64,000 bases of DNA from Nephromyces sp. MM_2019 (lineage: Eukaryota; Apicomplexa; Aconoidasida; Nephromycida), in contig JADHZB010002109.1 in the NCBI GenBank assembly GCA_015657535.1, forward strand, positions 19,697 to 83,696, given 5' to 3'. Under the pieces are notes generated by a model that was not told where the DNA came from, ran no database searches, and worked only from the letters and a program-made list of their open reading frames with translations. Positions 38,162 to 50,357 of the stretch are shown here, piece after piece; the stretch's first letter is position 1; each line of letters starts with the position of its first letter. A program made the position numbers and the translations under genes.

Positions 38162-38630
38162 CTCCTATAACCCTGCTCAAATATTCAACAATTTTTTTAA
38201 CAGCAAAGAGTTTCTTAAACTGCATCATCACATTTTTTATAAGCCATAACCAAACTTTTGTACAAGACTTAATTTTTTTATTAAGGAATATTCAGAATAA
38301 TTGAAACGGTTTTGAAATAAAAAATTTAGCAAATGTTACTTGATTCTATATAGATAAAATGACTTCCTTCAAATTTTACGGAGAGGCATATTATTGTGAA
38401 TTAAAGCATTTTAATTTTCAACTCTCGAACACTCAACACCCTATTTACAGAAAAGTAAGATAGAGCTATAGATATAAGTGCTCCAAATCGTAAGTAGAAA
38501 TTCGAAGTGACTGTGCTAACCAACAGCCTGGTGAATGTGCCATCAGCCTCAAAATTACTTACCTCTATAAAATTTGTATGACTGGAATCGAGTTAAGCTT
38601 CGTATTTCTTATATAATAAGGGTCTGAGAA
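38162..38630. other. Convergent spacer
   Basis: 469 bp between the stop of the GTPase gene (+) and the likely stop of the coiled-coil gene (-). AT-rich, nothing else seen. Confidence 0.45.
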
Positions 38631-40500
38631 CTATAATTGTGAGGCTAGTAATGCTGCATCGCTCACTCTTTGGCATTCCATCTTTGAGAATAACATTAAA
38701 ATATTGTTTCACACTTTTGCCGTAATTATCTGCTATTTAATTTACAATTTTGGAATTTATTTTCGGTTTTCACAGCATCACTTTAATAAAGATGACATTC
38801 ACAATTATCAAATTCAAAGCAACTCACACCTGATCAGAGACATTATCAGGACTTTCTTGACTTTTCGAGCCATTTGCTCCTTTCATTCCGTTGATTGTAT
38901 TTGATAAAAGAGCTTTATCCTTTGAGCTAAGAGATTCCTAAGTAATTTTGCTATCAGTCACCTCAAACATAATAATCACTTTACTTGTAATTCTTTTATT
39001 TTTCCATCAATAGCAGTTTGGACATCTTGATCAGTAAATTTCTAAATTAGCTTAACATTTTTTTTCATAAATGACTTTTTACAAGCACACTTGATTGATA
39101 AATTGTAATGAGTGTGCTTCTAAATCTTCATTAAGCATCTTAATCCTGTGTAATTCGGTTTCCTGTTTTAATATCCCTTCCAAAATAGAAATATTGGCAA
39201 TTTCCTGATTTCATCTTTGATTTTAATCATTCATAATTCTTTATAATTATAGAACCTGGAGTCTTAGTTCTTCTAATTTGTTACAAGACCCTTCTATCAT
39301 TAACATTTCATATTCTAATTGACTGTCCAAGCCTTTTAAATTGATTTCTTTGCCATTTATTAATTTTTCTAGGTCCTATTGAATTCTCTTAAGGGAAAAT
39401 GAGTTGTAATTACTTGGTTTGACTAACCTTAAAGCCATTCATCTGCTCTATTATTGGATATTATTATCGATTATTGAACAATATTAGTTCCAAATTTCGG
39501 AATACAATTTTTTTTCTCTCTTAATATACCTTTGGATGAACCTAGCTCAAACTTTTCCTCAAGTTGCATAAGATTACAACCAATGAGATTATACAAGTTA
39601 ATTACAGTGGCTGATCCAATTTTCAATTCCTCATTTCTATTTGAATTATGAGAAATAATCAATTGGCTAAATGTCAGATAGCACCTTGCTTGCACGTGTT
39701 GTATTTTTTGATTCACTTTTTCAACTTTCTTGCTTTGCATTTTGATTATAAAGGACAGGTTTTCAATGCTCTCTAAGCATGCTTGCTCCAATGCTGAGAT
39801 TTCAGACAATTCTTTTAGGTGTTCCTTCCTCTCCAACTCTATAGAAAGCTTTGAAGTTTCCAAATTTGATTTTAGATTCTTTGTATTTAATATTCTGCTA
39901 ACCAGTTCAATTAATTTATCTGCTACATCATTTTCTTGTTCAATTTTACATAAGCATTTTTCCAACTTGAATACGACTGTTTCAGTAACTTAAATAATAG
40001 GAACAAAAACTCTTACAGCTGAATCATTTATCTGGTCTAGAGGTAAGCTCTCTTGCCAGAAAATAGTATGATTTTGCTAATAAAATTTTTCTGGTTTTTT
40101 TTTTGTAATAGATGAAAACTAATAAGTTACAGGTGGATTGAGTAGAATTTGCAGTCCTTGATAGCTTGAACTGTTGTGTTTAAGTCCTATTTATAAGTCA
40201 TGTTATAAATAATTCCACTATGAGGATTTCAGCTTTATTTCAAAATCTTCATACCATCACTCAAGATACTTGGATTTCGACATTCATTTGGAATACCTAC
40301 TTTCTTAAGTGCTAAGTATTCAAATTTATCTTTATCTAGCCTGGATTTATCACTGTCAAATATTTTTCGCCTCTTAATGAGACGATAGTTTCTGTAAAAT
40401 TTAAGAATTTAAAAATCCTTTGTAGCTAATTCTAGCTTAACTGGCAGACATTGTATATGGAAATTGTCTTTTTCTTCGGAGTAGGAGCTTAGACAACATT
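38631..40500 (-). CDS. Unrecognised coiled-coil protein (5' exon unresolved)
   Basis: Many short exons on the minus strand join in phase. N-terminal part: RLIKRRKIFDSDKSRLDKDK near 40387-40290, then KHNSSSYQGLQILLNPP, QNHTIFWQESLPLDQINDSA, then a long Glu/Lys/Leu coiled coil (VFKLEKCLCKIEQENDVADK, KLSIELERKEHLKELSEI, ENLSFIIKMQSKKVEKVNQK) at about 39980-39520. This is followed by short helical exons (DLEKLINGKEINLKGLDSQL, ISILEGILKQETELHRIKML, KFTDQDVQTAIDGKIKELQ, ESLSSKDKALLSNTINGMK) and a last exon ending LASQL at 38631. No leader or membrane segment. ATG near 40486 or 40522 is possible, but its phase does not match the next exon, so the start is open. A coiled-coil structural protein (for example kinetochore or centrosome) is only a guess. 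Confidence 0.5.
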
Positions 40501-42966
40501 TTATAGATTTTAACACTTTTTATAAGACTGATTGATTACATACAAGATTACAGAAAGAAAAGTTATTTTTAACAATATACCTTAATTTATTAGCCAAACC
40601 TTAGTTTGTAGTTCTAAGTGCGTATCAATCGATATCACTTTAAGTATCCATTTACTAAGTTATGAAGATTTCTATGAAGCGAATTATTCACAGATAGAAA
40701 AGTATGACAATGATTCTTACTTTTATACTGTTAAGGCGTAATATTCCTTTTCTTAAGATTGTCTTCACAACCCTAATTTGATCAAATACCATTAATATTT
40801 TTGGTTGAGATTGATATCAAAGGCTGTCTAAAAAAATAGTATTCCTCAAGTCTTTGAAACCAATATATCTCTGCAGAGAAAATTAAACTTTTAGATGGAA
40901 AAATTATAATTAAATTTGAAAGGAAATAGACAAACTTAAATAAAACAACTTCCTTGTGACAATTATATTTGCTATGTTCATACTGAAAATTTACTTATGT
41001 TATGTATGTACATTTAGAAAAAAATTCCCACTTAAAAGGTCGATAAACCATTGCTCAGAATTTCATTTTTAATTTTTATTTTATAGTAATTATCTCAATG
41101 AATTTTGCTCTTGAGGTTTTCTTTGAGTAAATTTAAATCAGTGTGTATTTTCAAAAGTCAGTTATGACCTTATAATACCTCAATTTAATTGAAACTTTGT
41201 TTTATGATAACAAAATGAATTAAATATAATTTATCTCAATTGCCAAATTATCTAAAGCTACACACTCATTCTCAAGTTTTAAAAGATCCTTTATAACGAG
41301 TCTAATAATATTTATAATATACCAAATGGTTTACATAGCTTTAGTATCACAATGCCTCACTTATGAATCTTTAACTATAGCAATAACATGTTCCCACAAG
41401 TGAAAGCTCAATATTTATTCATATTCTGTTTAGTAGTCCAAAGACAAATATGTGTAAAAACATTCTTTCAAAACTAATTTTTATTTATATTCACTATTTT
41501 CAAGTAGCTAGTAGCTAACAAAAGGTTTTATATTATTTACAAAGAATTATTTATTTCAAATGGAATCAAAAATATCCTTAAACAAAAGAATTTGAAATTC
41601 ACGCTGTCCTGATAATCACTTTGTAAAAAATCATAAAATCAAGTATGATAGATATAACACCACAAGTTAATGCCTTAATTATTTCGACTTTTTTGGGGCT
41701 TGAAATTTATCTTTTAGGGCATTTTGGGTACGCTTATTACAAAAACAACTAAATTTCTAAAATTAGAAGGTCATATGCTCAACATATATTTACTTATATA
41801 TGGATTAATTTTTCACAGCATATATGCATACCTATGTTTAAATGTATGTAATATATGCCCTTAATATAGCCAATGAGTATATCTTTAACACAAGTACACT
41901 TTGATACCCATAGAATAAATAAATTTTGTAAATATAATTAGCACAGGCATAAACTGAAAGTATAGTAATTATGAAATAATAAGAAATATATTTAAAAACT
42001 AAATTTACTGGCCAAATAGGAATAAAATTCATCTAGAACTACTGCCTATTTTCTAATAGTAGCATTTCTAACATCAAAATTATTATTATTTTTATAACAC
42101 TAAACTTTTTATTACATTTGGTTAATAAATAGGCATTTGCTATTTATTTTAATTTTCTAACCCTTAATCATCGACCATTTAAGTAAATCATTTTTCAGTG
42201 GAGTTGACATTAATACACGAAAGTCAATAAATAATATTTAAGCCAAGAGTTTATAATTTTTAACATTTTAATGTTTATCTTTCATAATATATAATAGTAT
42301 AGTGAGTAATATACATATTGAAATCATAATCTTGCAAATATTAATTACTAGTGTGCCTTGTAATAAAAAGGTACTTTAAAATCATTTTTACAATCTAATT
42401 TATTTTTGATCTAATTGATTTGAGTTGGCTGAATTTTAAATAGTTAACATATAAACAAGGCAAATCATTTCAGCTTTACAAATCAGAAATATACACAAAT
42501 TAAATTAGGAATTTCGATGATTCCTAGATTGTTCAAATAGCCAAATAAATAATCCTTAACCAATAAATTCGTGAATTGAACTTCACGTACTCACCTGAAT
42601 TATATATAAATTTACTCAATAAAACTGTTTGAAACTAGTGGCTGCAAAGAAAAAAGCGACTATTTCACGATTTCAAATTAAGCATAATAGCAGCAAATTT
42701 CTTGACTAAAAACTAACAAGAGTTAGAAACAGCCTCCATAAAACATGTCAAATTTCTACCTATCATTCGTGAAAATGTAATTACTAGCCACCTTGTCACA
42801 GCCAGTTAAAGTGAAAAAATAATTCCTAAAATTAAAAATTCACTCTTTTGTGTCACCAATTTACTTTCTATCTTGGCTCACACTTCATTAAATACAGAAT
42901 GAAATTTTTAATTTAACTATATACCGAGGAATTCTTTATTCTCAACCCTTATTTCACATATAGATC
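40500..42966. other. Gene-free stretch, about 2.5 kb
   Basis: Divergent region between the coiled-coil gene (-) and the NIPA gene (+). Very AT-rich; the longest frame (41838-42032, minus) is not conserved-looking. No RNA gene or repeat was recognised. Confidence 0.45.
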
Positions 42967-45414
42967 ATGGATTCATCGCCAGTCAACCCTGAAAACGATG
43001 CAGGTTATCACAACTCCTGGTACATTGGAGTTCTACTTGCCCTTATTTCTTCGTTTATAGGGGCTTTAGGTGATAATATAGTACGTCTATCTTATATTAA
43101 GGTAACCACAAAATTCACTTGCAAAATCACTCACAAAACATTAGACAAAACCTCATACTACACCTAACACTAAACTGTATGCGCACACAGATACATCCAC
43201 AGCACCTTAGACACATATCTAAATACCATATAACTCATATAATAGATACAATTACCCACGCACACACATAAAATTAATCAAAAAACACACAAGACCATAC
43301 ACAAAATCACACACAATTTATTAAATAACACCAAAAAATGCACTAAGAAAACAGACCCAAAATAAGCTCTGTCACATACACACTTTTCACTACACGAGTA
43401 GGCACCTATTATATTGTAAATATTTATAAGTATCTCTTTTTTAGGAGGAGAAAAGAATTGGGAAGTTATCCAGACCACTTTATAAAAGGCCACTCTGGCT
43501 GCTAGGGGAATGTTTAACAATCATGATTAACCCTGCGATGACTATCGCTGCCCTTAAATTTGCTGCTGCTGTAAGATTTTAGCTATACTTTGCTGAGTTT
43601 TATTATGGATAATATTTATGTATTAACTCTTCAATCCTGCAGTCCATTGTGGTACCATTTGGTGGATTACACATATTTTGGAATGTTTGCCTTTGTGGCT
43701 ACATGTTGAAAGAGAAATTAACAAAATATGAAGTATTTGGCTCTATGGTAATCTTGGTTGGTATTATCATGGTCGTTATATTTGGTACACACGAGGTATA
43801 TGTTTACAAGCACCATATCTTATATTCTTTATCAATGAAGCATTTAATAATTTTATTAGATTCCTGGATACAATATTGACGAACTTGTAAAACTGCTTAA
43901 AAAGCCTTACTTCATCTTTTATGCGGTATTAACAGTTTTCATAATTGTAATCTTGTTCTACCTTGGCAAAGTAAACGTTGTACAAATGTTCAGAGAAACT
44001 TTCTTTTCTCAAGGTATCAATAATTTATCTTAAGTAGCCACTATCAATTTGTGTATTTAAATATGAAATAATTTGAAAATTTTTATTCATGATCAAAATA
44101 CTTAACAGCGAACACAGCTCTTTCACCAGCCAGCTACTCATCAGGAATAGCCAAAATCGCTATCTCTTCACTATGTGGCATTTGTGGGGGAAATGGAAAT
44201 TTGTTTGCTAAAGCATGCATTGAATCTCTTGATCAAAGTGGCGTGAATGTTCTTTTGAAACCTACTTTTATAATGTTAGGATTTACTACGCTTTCTCTAT
44301 GTTTATTACAAGCTATATGCCTTACCATAGCACTAGGAAGGTATGTGTAATTGCAGCGTATAAAAGAGATGGGTAGACTGGGGGATTTACCGGTTCATTA
44401 ACGGTTGTACTATTTTTATGTGTAACAATTTATATTTCTAAGCATGTGTGTGATAGCATGAATTAGTGTGTTTGGTGTAGCATGATTTGAAGAGCGTTTT
44501 AGAATATTATTTTTGAGCCCAGTCAAAGTGTTTTAAGAGCCTAATGTAGCTTAATATATGAATATCTATAACACACTTTAACTAATATATCTTATATTTG
44601 CGCTTGTAATCATCACTATATTTAAACATTGATACCAATTAGCCTTAAATGTTTCATATATTTTTGCTACATATGATAATACATCTGACTCATAAAACAC
44701 ATTAGATATGAGGCTAAATTTGTTGTTCCTATGGTTAACTCCTGGTTGGTTGCAAGTGGAAGCTCTGGTGCTATCATACTATTTGAAGAATACTCAGGGA
44801 AGGATGGCTTTGCTATGATGTTCTTCTCAATGGGTATTTGCAGTGTCATTTTAGGTATATTTATACTTATGACTGGTTCTACTATGATAAATTTTGATGA
44901 ATTCATTATGAAAGATGAAGAAAGGTCAGTTCCTCAATTTCCTACACTTTCTCCAAAAGAAATTTTTCTATTAGCTTTTAAATAAACTTATTTACGTTTC
45001 TAATATTCTTATTTTGCATGGACACATCACAAAAATCTCTAGAAATTATATTCTTGCTCCACTTCATTCACCATATGCTGTTAATATATCTACCTTCATC
45101 AAATTTTGATATTATCACTCCCACATACTTGTATTATTTTCACTTTATCCTACACATATTTAAACATTTCTTCACTCCCACTTAAATAAGTTTTTTATGA
45201 GAATTTTAAAACATTTACTTCGCAATCTCCACTATTAAAATCATTCCAACCTCCCCCAAATTGATATATTTTGTTTCATGTTAGATCTGGACTTATAAAC
45301 ATTTCTCCTCATGTAATTCCAACCACTCATAATAGTATCACCTCAAGAGCACATTTCAAGCCTATTGATTTCGTTGCTTCTGATTCTGATTCTGATAATG
45401 AGGTCACTGTATGA
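42967..45414 (+). CDS. NIPA-family magnesium transporter
   Basis: Seven exons: 42967-43101, 43445-43570, 43643-43795, 43860-44013, 44109-44340, 44706-44924, 45285-45414; 1149 bp, 382 aa. The protein has the many-helix (EamA-like) plan of NIPA/DUF803 transporters: WYIGVLLALISSFIGALGDN, RPLWLLGECLTIMINPAM, KFAAASIVVPFGGLHIFWN, YEVFGSMVILVGIIMVVIFG, PYFIFYAVLTVFIIVILFYL, CGICGGNGNLFAKACIES and FVVPMVNSWLVASGSSGAII. NIPA proteins move Mg2+ across plasma or endosomal membranes in other eukaryotes. The tail after the last helix is cytosolic-like and ends in an acidic Asp/Ser cluster (ASDSDSDNEVTV). Intron 1 (343 bp) is CA-rich on the coding strand. Confidence 0.9.
43102..43444 (+). repeat. CA-rich intron 1 of the NIPA gene
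   Basis: The intron between exons 1 and 2 holds many interrupted CACACA/ACAAAA runs (about 43110-43400) in the sense direction. It marks the left edge of the CA/TG-rich right third of the window. Confidence 0.6.
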
Positions 45415-46280
45415 CAAACTCACTGCAAGTTATCCATATATTATCCAAACATCTATTACAACACCAAGCATATATACTTAGTTGGCATCTGGGAAATGTA
45501 AATAAATACCCCCTTAAATTTTATTTAATTTATAATCTCAACAAAGTAACCAAACATCATCAATTTTTTCTAACAAGTGCTAAACTGGGAATTGCTTGTC
45601 TTGTACAAATGCGTATCAATTACATTAAACATACAAATCAACCAACAACAATTTTTTACAATGTGGAACATCTAAAGCTATTATCATTTCATTTTTAATA
45701 TAAACTATAAAAATTTATCACTCCTAATTAGCTTTATCAAGTCACCTAAACTTATTTTTAATATTTCATAAAAAGTTGTGAGAATATTTTTAATTATCAG
45801 ACACATTATAGACATAAAACACCTTACTGTATATAGATATATACAAATCATAAATAACACAAATGTTTTATAAAACAGATAAGCAACAAAAACTAGGTAA
45901 CATCTTAACAACTATTTGAACCTTCAAGAAACAATTTTGAAATACTTTTAATCAAGATAATTTAAAATTTGATTAATTCTTAGGTGATGCACATTTGAAA
46001 TACATCTAATTAACTCTAATGAAATAAATAACTCAAACTGGTTTTATTCAACCCAGTTATACTAAAATCACTCAGATTATGTTTTATTACTATTTTAAGC
46101 AAAAAAGTATGGCATATCATAAGTAAAGAAATGCAAAACTCAATATCAGTTATTCTTAAAAACACCAATTTTTTCTTTTAATAAAATCAAATAGTTTGAA
46201 CAAAATAGAAATTACAAATGTCTATTAATTGAATTATAATATATAAAGCTACAAAAAAATGTTATTTTCCCAAAATTAAA
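45415..46280. other. Convergent spacer
   Basis: 866 bp between the stops of the NIPA gene (+) and the small unknown gene (-). AT-rich, no further gene seen; two overlapping frames at 45411-45911 look like chance. Confidence 0.5.
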
Positions 46281-48271
46281 TCACTTAAATGATTTGGGAT
46301 TCGATTTTCTTGTTAACTCATTTTTCATATTGCTGGCTGCATACTTGGTCCCAGACATAATTTTGACTGTATTTCTTAGCTGAGTTTGTGCAATTCTGTT
46401 ATCCTGACGTATATCCTCCGAACTAATTCGGTGATTTGGTGTTTCAATATATGAGTCATCTCTTAGTCGATATTTTTCTTTAATAGGGGCAGTCTGTAGA
46501 TAATAGTATGTTTATAGTGTGTGTTTGGTTTGTGTAATTGGTGTGATATAAGTGTGTAGAGTTTATAGTATTTGTAAACTTTGAAGAATATATAGTGTGT
46601 GTTGGTGTTTGCAAATGAGAACAGTTTTGTGTGGAATATGTACGAATTATGGGTGGTATATTTTGCAGTATTTATGGATGGTATATTATGGCAAGTGTGT
46701 AGTATGTGCGGTGCGTGTTGTATACTATGTGCATGTGGTATTTGCATAGTGATCAAAATTTACAGTGTTTATAATTTAAATACTATTATAAATTGTTACA
46801 GTGTACTTCGGAGGATAAGTAAAAAAATTAAATACCAAATGTGTCTAGTGCAAGCGTGCAGAGTTTTAATTGAAAACTGTTGAATGTCTTACCTCGTCAG
46901 GGTTGTAACAATTAGTGTATCCTTGAGTGTCCCAACAATTCATGTTGTTTTCATTTCTAATCTGGTTAATTTCTTCCCACAAGCTAAACATTGGGTTATC
47001 ACAAAACATACCAGACGACCAATTAATTATATCATCTGGATTTACACACTTATATTTACCAATCCACATTTTCACCTTTTGTTCACCAGGATAATACACG
47101 TAGGTCCCTTGATTATGTATGCCAAGATCTGTACACGTTAAAGCAGAAACTGTTACACCTACATTTCTAGCTAGATATTATCCTTACTCTCATGGAAAAT
47201 TTGTTCTAATATTCAGATAAATTATACTATATAATTGATGAATTTTACATAGCTAGAATTGGATATTTAAGTGGATAATGAAATTTATATCTGAATTAAT
47301 CTACTTAGCTTTAAAATACTTTTTTTATGTAATTTGAGTCTATTCAATCTTAACAGATTACTCAGATACAACATGTCATGTGTGGATAAAGCAAATTATG
47401 TGTTTAGGTAATGAATATGTTTGCACAGAACTTATTAATATATAGCAGCATCTACAATCAATTTTACCTTTATAATCATTTTCTAGTGTTTTATCTAGCA
47501 ATTGCTTAGGGAATTCTGGGTCTTCAGGGTACTCATTAGATCCCTTAAGATAAAGATAAACATGAAATCATGTGTTACTGTGTATTTATAGTCGGAAAAA
47601 TTTATATTAAAACCTAAATTCAAGCTTACTTCTGGAGTAAAACTAAGATACTTTAACTAGGAAATTAATCATTGATTAGAGTAAAAATTATTTTGTTCAA
47701 GGTACCTAACTTCTAAGCACATAACGCTCGAGTCACAACACACAAATCAAATAAGCAAACCACTAACTCACTATATAAATTTTATACACAAATTCACTTA
47801 AACTATTATAAATATTTTAAATTTTATACAATTGTAAAACATTTGAAACATATTAAATCAAATTAATCCTATAAACACACAGAATCTTAGAATTCCACAA
47901 TGCAGAATAAAATACACACAAATATTTTAAACCTGAAAACACTTTGCATACATAGAAAAGTCACCCAGATCCCAATTAAATCCATTCAAGGCTAACATAC
48001 ATATTCTCTAATCTAACATACACACACCCAAAATTGACATACGCACACAAACAAATTTAAAATACACCCAACTATAAAATACACGCATCCAAACCTTACA
48101 CACACGCACACTAAATCTAAATCTTAAGTATTCAAATCTAAAATTATATACACATCTAAATCATACCTCTTTATAAACTTTTAAGAATTTCTTCCATTCA
48201 AGGTCTTCACATGTAACTTTTTTTGGTGAACTTTTAGTCAAGTTATTATATGTGTCTAAATTATTTCCCAT
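46281..48271 (-). CDS. Small Cys-containing protein of unknown function
   Basis: Four exons: 48271-48167, 47543-47468, 47128-46893, 46493-46281; 630 bp, 209 aa, phases agree at all joins. It starts MGNNLDTYNNLTKSSPKK, with Gly2 (possible N-myristoylation, though Asp at position 6 is not favourable). The middle is Trp/Asn/Cys-rich: KMWIGKYKCVNPDDIINW, SSGMFCDNPMFSLWEEI, MNCWDTQGYTNCYNPDE, with four Cys in about 55 residues. The last exon is basic and polar (RIAQTQLRNTVKIMSGTKYA) with no membrane helix. No signal peptide. I do not recognise the family. Intron 1 is CA-rich on the plus strand and intron 3 is TG-rich on the plus strand. Confidence 0.6.
46494..46892 (-). repeat. TG-rich (plus strand) intron 3 of the small unknown gene
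   Basis: About 400 bp with GTGTGT-containing runs on the plus strand, so CACACA in the pre-mRNA. The short frames across it in both strands are artefacts of the repeat composition. Confidence 0.6.
47544..48166 (-). repeat. CA-rich (plus strand) intron 1 of the small unknown gene
   Basis: 623-bp intron with CACACA and ACACGCACAC runs (about 47720-48150) on the plus strand, so UG-rich in the transcript, opposite to intron 3 of the same gene. Confidence 0.6.
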
Positions 48272-49779
48272 TTGGAATGTTTTTGAAATCACATAACTAT
48301 TCTTATTAGTGTAAACTCCAATTTAATTTTCTCTTGGGAATTTTTATTTTAAACCTTTTTAAAATTATATACACACTTCAATAATTAAGAATTTAAGAGT
48401 CGTATAAAAAATTATATGAACTTATTCGTAAGGTGTGTGGTAAACATATAAAGAATTCTTTCAAACTTAAATAGGATTTGGATGTGAGTTTTCTTTAAAA
48501 AGATTTTAGAATTTTATTTTAATATATATGTTATACAATTATATGTAGGTAACATAAAAGTATACTGATTATTTATAAGAATTATACAAATAAGTTAATT
48601 CTTATAATACTTGTTTGGAAACTTTGAGTATGATTAATTGTAAGTTTGGAATAATAAGTTGATAAATCAATTAAGAATTATAATCACCAAAATATAATTA
48701 TTTAAGTATATTAACTTTACTTAACCTAATGTTATAAAAGTTATATTTATATGGGTAGCAGGAGTTAACTTTATTCTTTATTTGTTGTAACTTTAATTAA
48801 TACATAAACTTGATAATCTTATATAAATTTTGGAAAATATGCTATATAAATCAGATTTTATAATATTGACAAATGTTGAGTATAACTTTTTCTTTGAAAT
48901 ATATGCAGAAGGTTTAGACGTTTATTTAGAATTTTTCTATCATCAGTTCAGCTATTTAAATCAAAGAGTTTAATTTATTTGAATAAATTTTATATGGGAA
49001 GTTTACATTATAAGAATGTGAAAATTAGAAATTGATTTCGATTATTTTTAATTATGTTTCGACAGTTGATATAAAACAAAATTTCAATATAAACTAAACA
49101 CTTTAAAATCTAATTTCTAGCAGAATTATGCTAGTACTATATATAGCTACGCTTATGAGCAGTAGGTTATAAGTATGTTTGTGTGTAGTTATAATGTATA
49201 TTCATCATGCACGTGTGCGTGAAGGTTTATGTAAAGCAGTTAAAGTAATTTATTAAATACAAAAGAACTAATTCCCATCTTAATTTGCATTGGGGACATT
49301 TCAGAGTTTCTTGGTGAGAAAATTATAATACATTTTTTTGTACAGTAACAATATAAATAAATATATTGAAACATAAAATTTAGTGTACTAAAACTCATAC
49401 AAAGACACAAATTATATACTTAGAGTAAGAATACAAATATACTAAGAATTTTTATATATTAAAAACTTGTAAATATTACGAGTATATATACACAAGCAGT
49501 ATATATAGTAAATTTTTCAGAATTAGGTATGTTCACTTCTATATACCATTAAATGATACATATACATAGGAATTTAAAACATTCATTGGCTATTTAAACT
49601 TTTATATATTATCAAATGTATATATGTATATTTGTATGGGATTCTATCTCACTTTTATCTACATAAGGAGGTATTCACACATTCATAGATATATGCTCAG
49701 GGGATAGTTTAGACACGTAATTATCCATTTAAAAATAAGTTCATTTCTAACAATTACTTCACATAAAGCATTAATATAT

Positions 49780-49814
<35 letters not shown>

Positions 49815-50357
49815 AATTATTAGTGTCCATACCGCATACGAACATAAATATTATTATTTTTGTTTCTTATTAAATATTCTTTTCAAATAGTAATAATAAT
49901 GTTGTAAATTTAGATAAGATTTGAAATAGATTGATAAATAAATTATTTTAAAATTTGAAATAAAAAATATTAAAGAGTTTAAATTTATATCAAAAGATTA
50001 GAGAGAAGAAATTGTTATCAAAATTTACTAAAAAATGCAGCTTCTTTGTTAAAATAAAAACTTGAAATAAAACTAAGTTGAAAAATTAGAAATGTTAAAT
50101 GTTCTTTGCAAAGTAAATTTGATAATATTTTGTTTATTTAACCACAAACATATATATATATATATATATGAGTTCGCAATGTTTAAAATTTATTAAATGG
50201 TTTTGAAATTATATGCAAGGATAAAAATAGTATACTGCTAAATACAAGCATCAAAATTGTTTATGGATTACTAAGTACACACAATATTAAAATAAAATAT
50301 TCAAAGAGATGAAAATGTAAAGTTATAAATACGTTTTAATAAATATGAATTATCTAA
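48272..50357. other. Gene-free stretch with TA microsatellites
   Basis: 2.1 kb between the start of the small unknown gene and the end of LeuRS (both minus). Very AT-rich; (TA)n runs at about 49784-49812 and 50150-50169. No gene was recognised. Confidence 0.5.

Noticed and set aside
41838..42032. Tyr/Ile-rich minus frame
   Set aside because: AT-driven composition, no splice partners and no similarity recognised.
46463..46883. Overlapping frames on both strands
   Set aside because: They run through the TG-rich intron of the small unknown gene.
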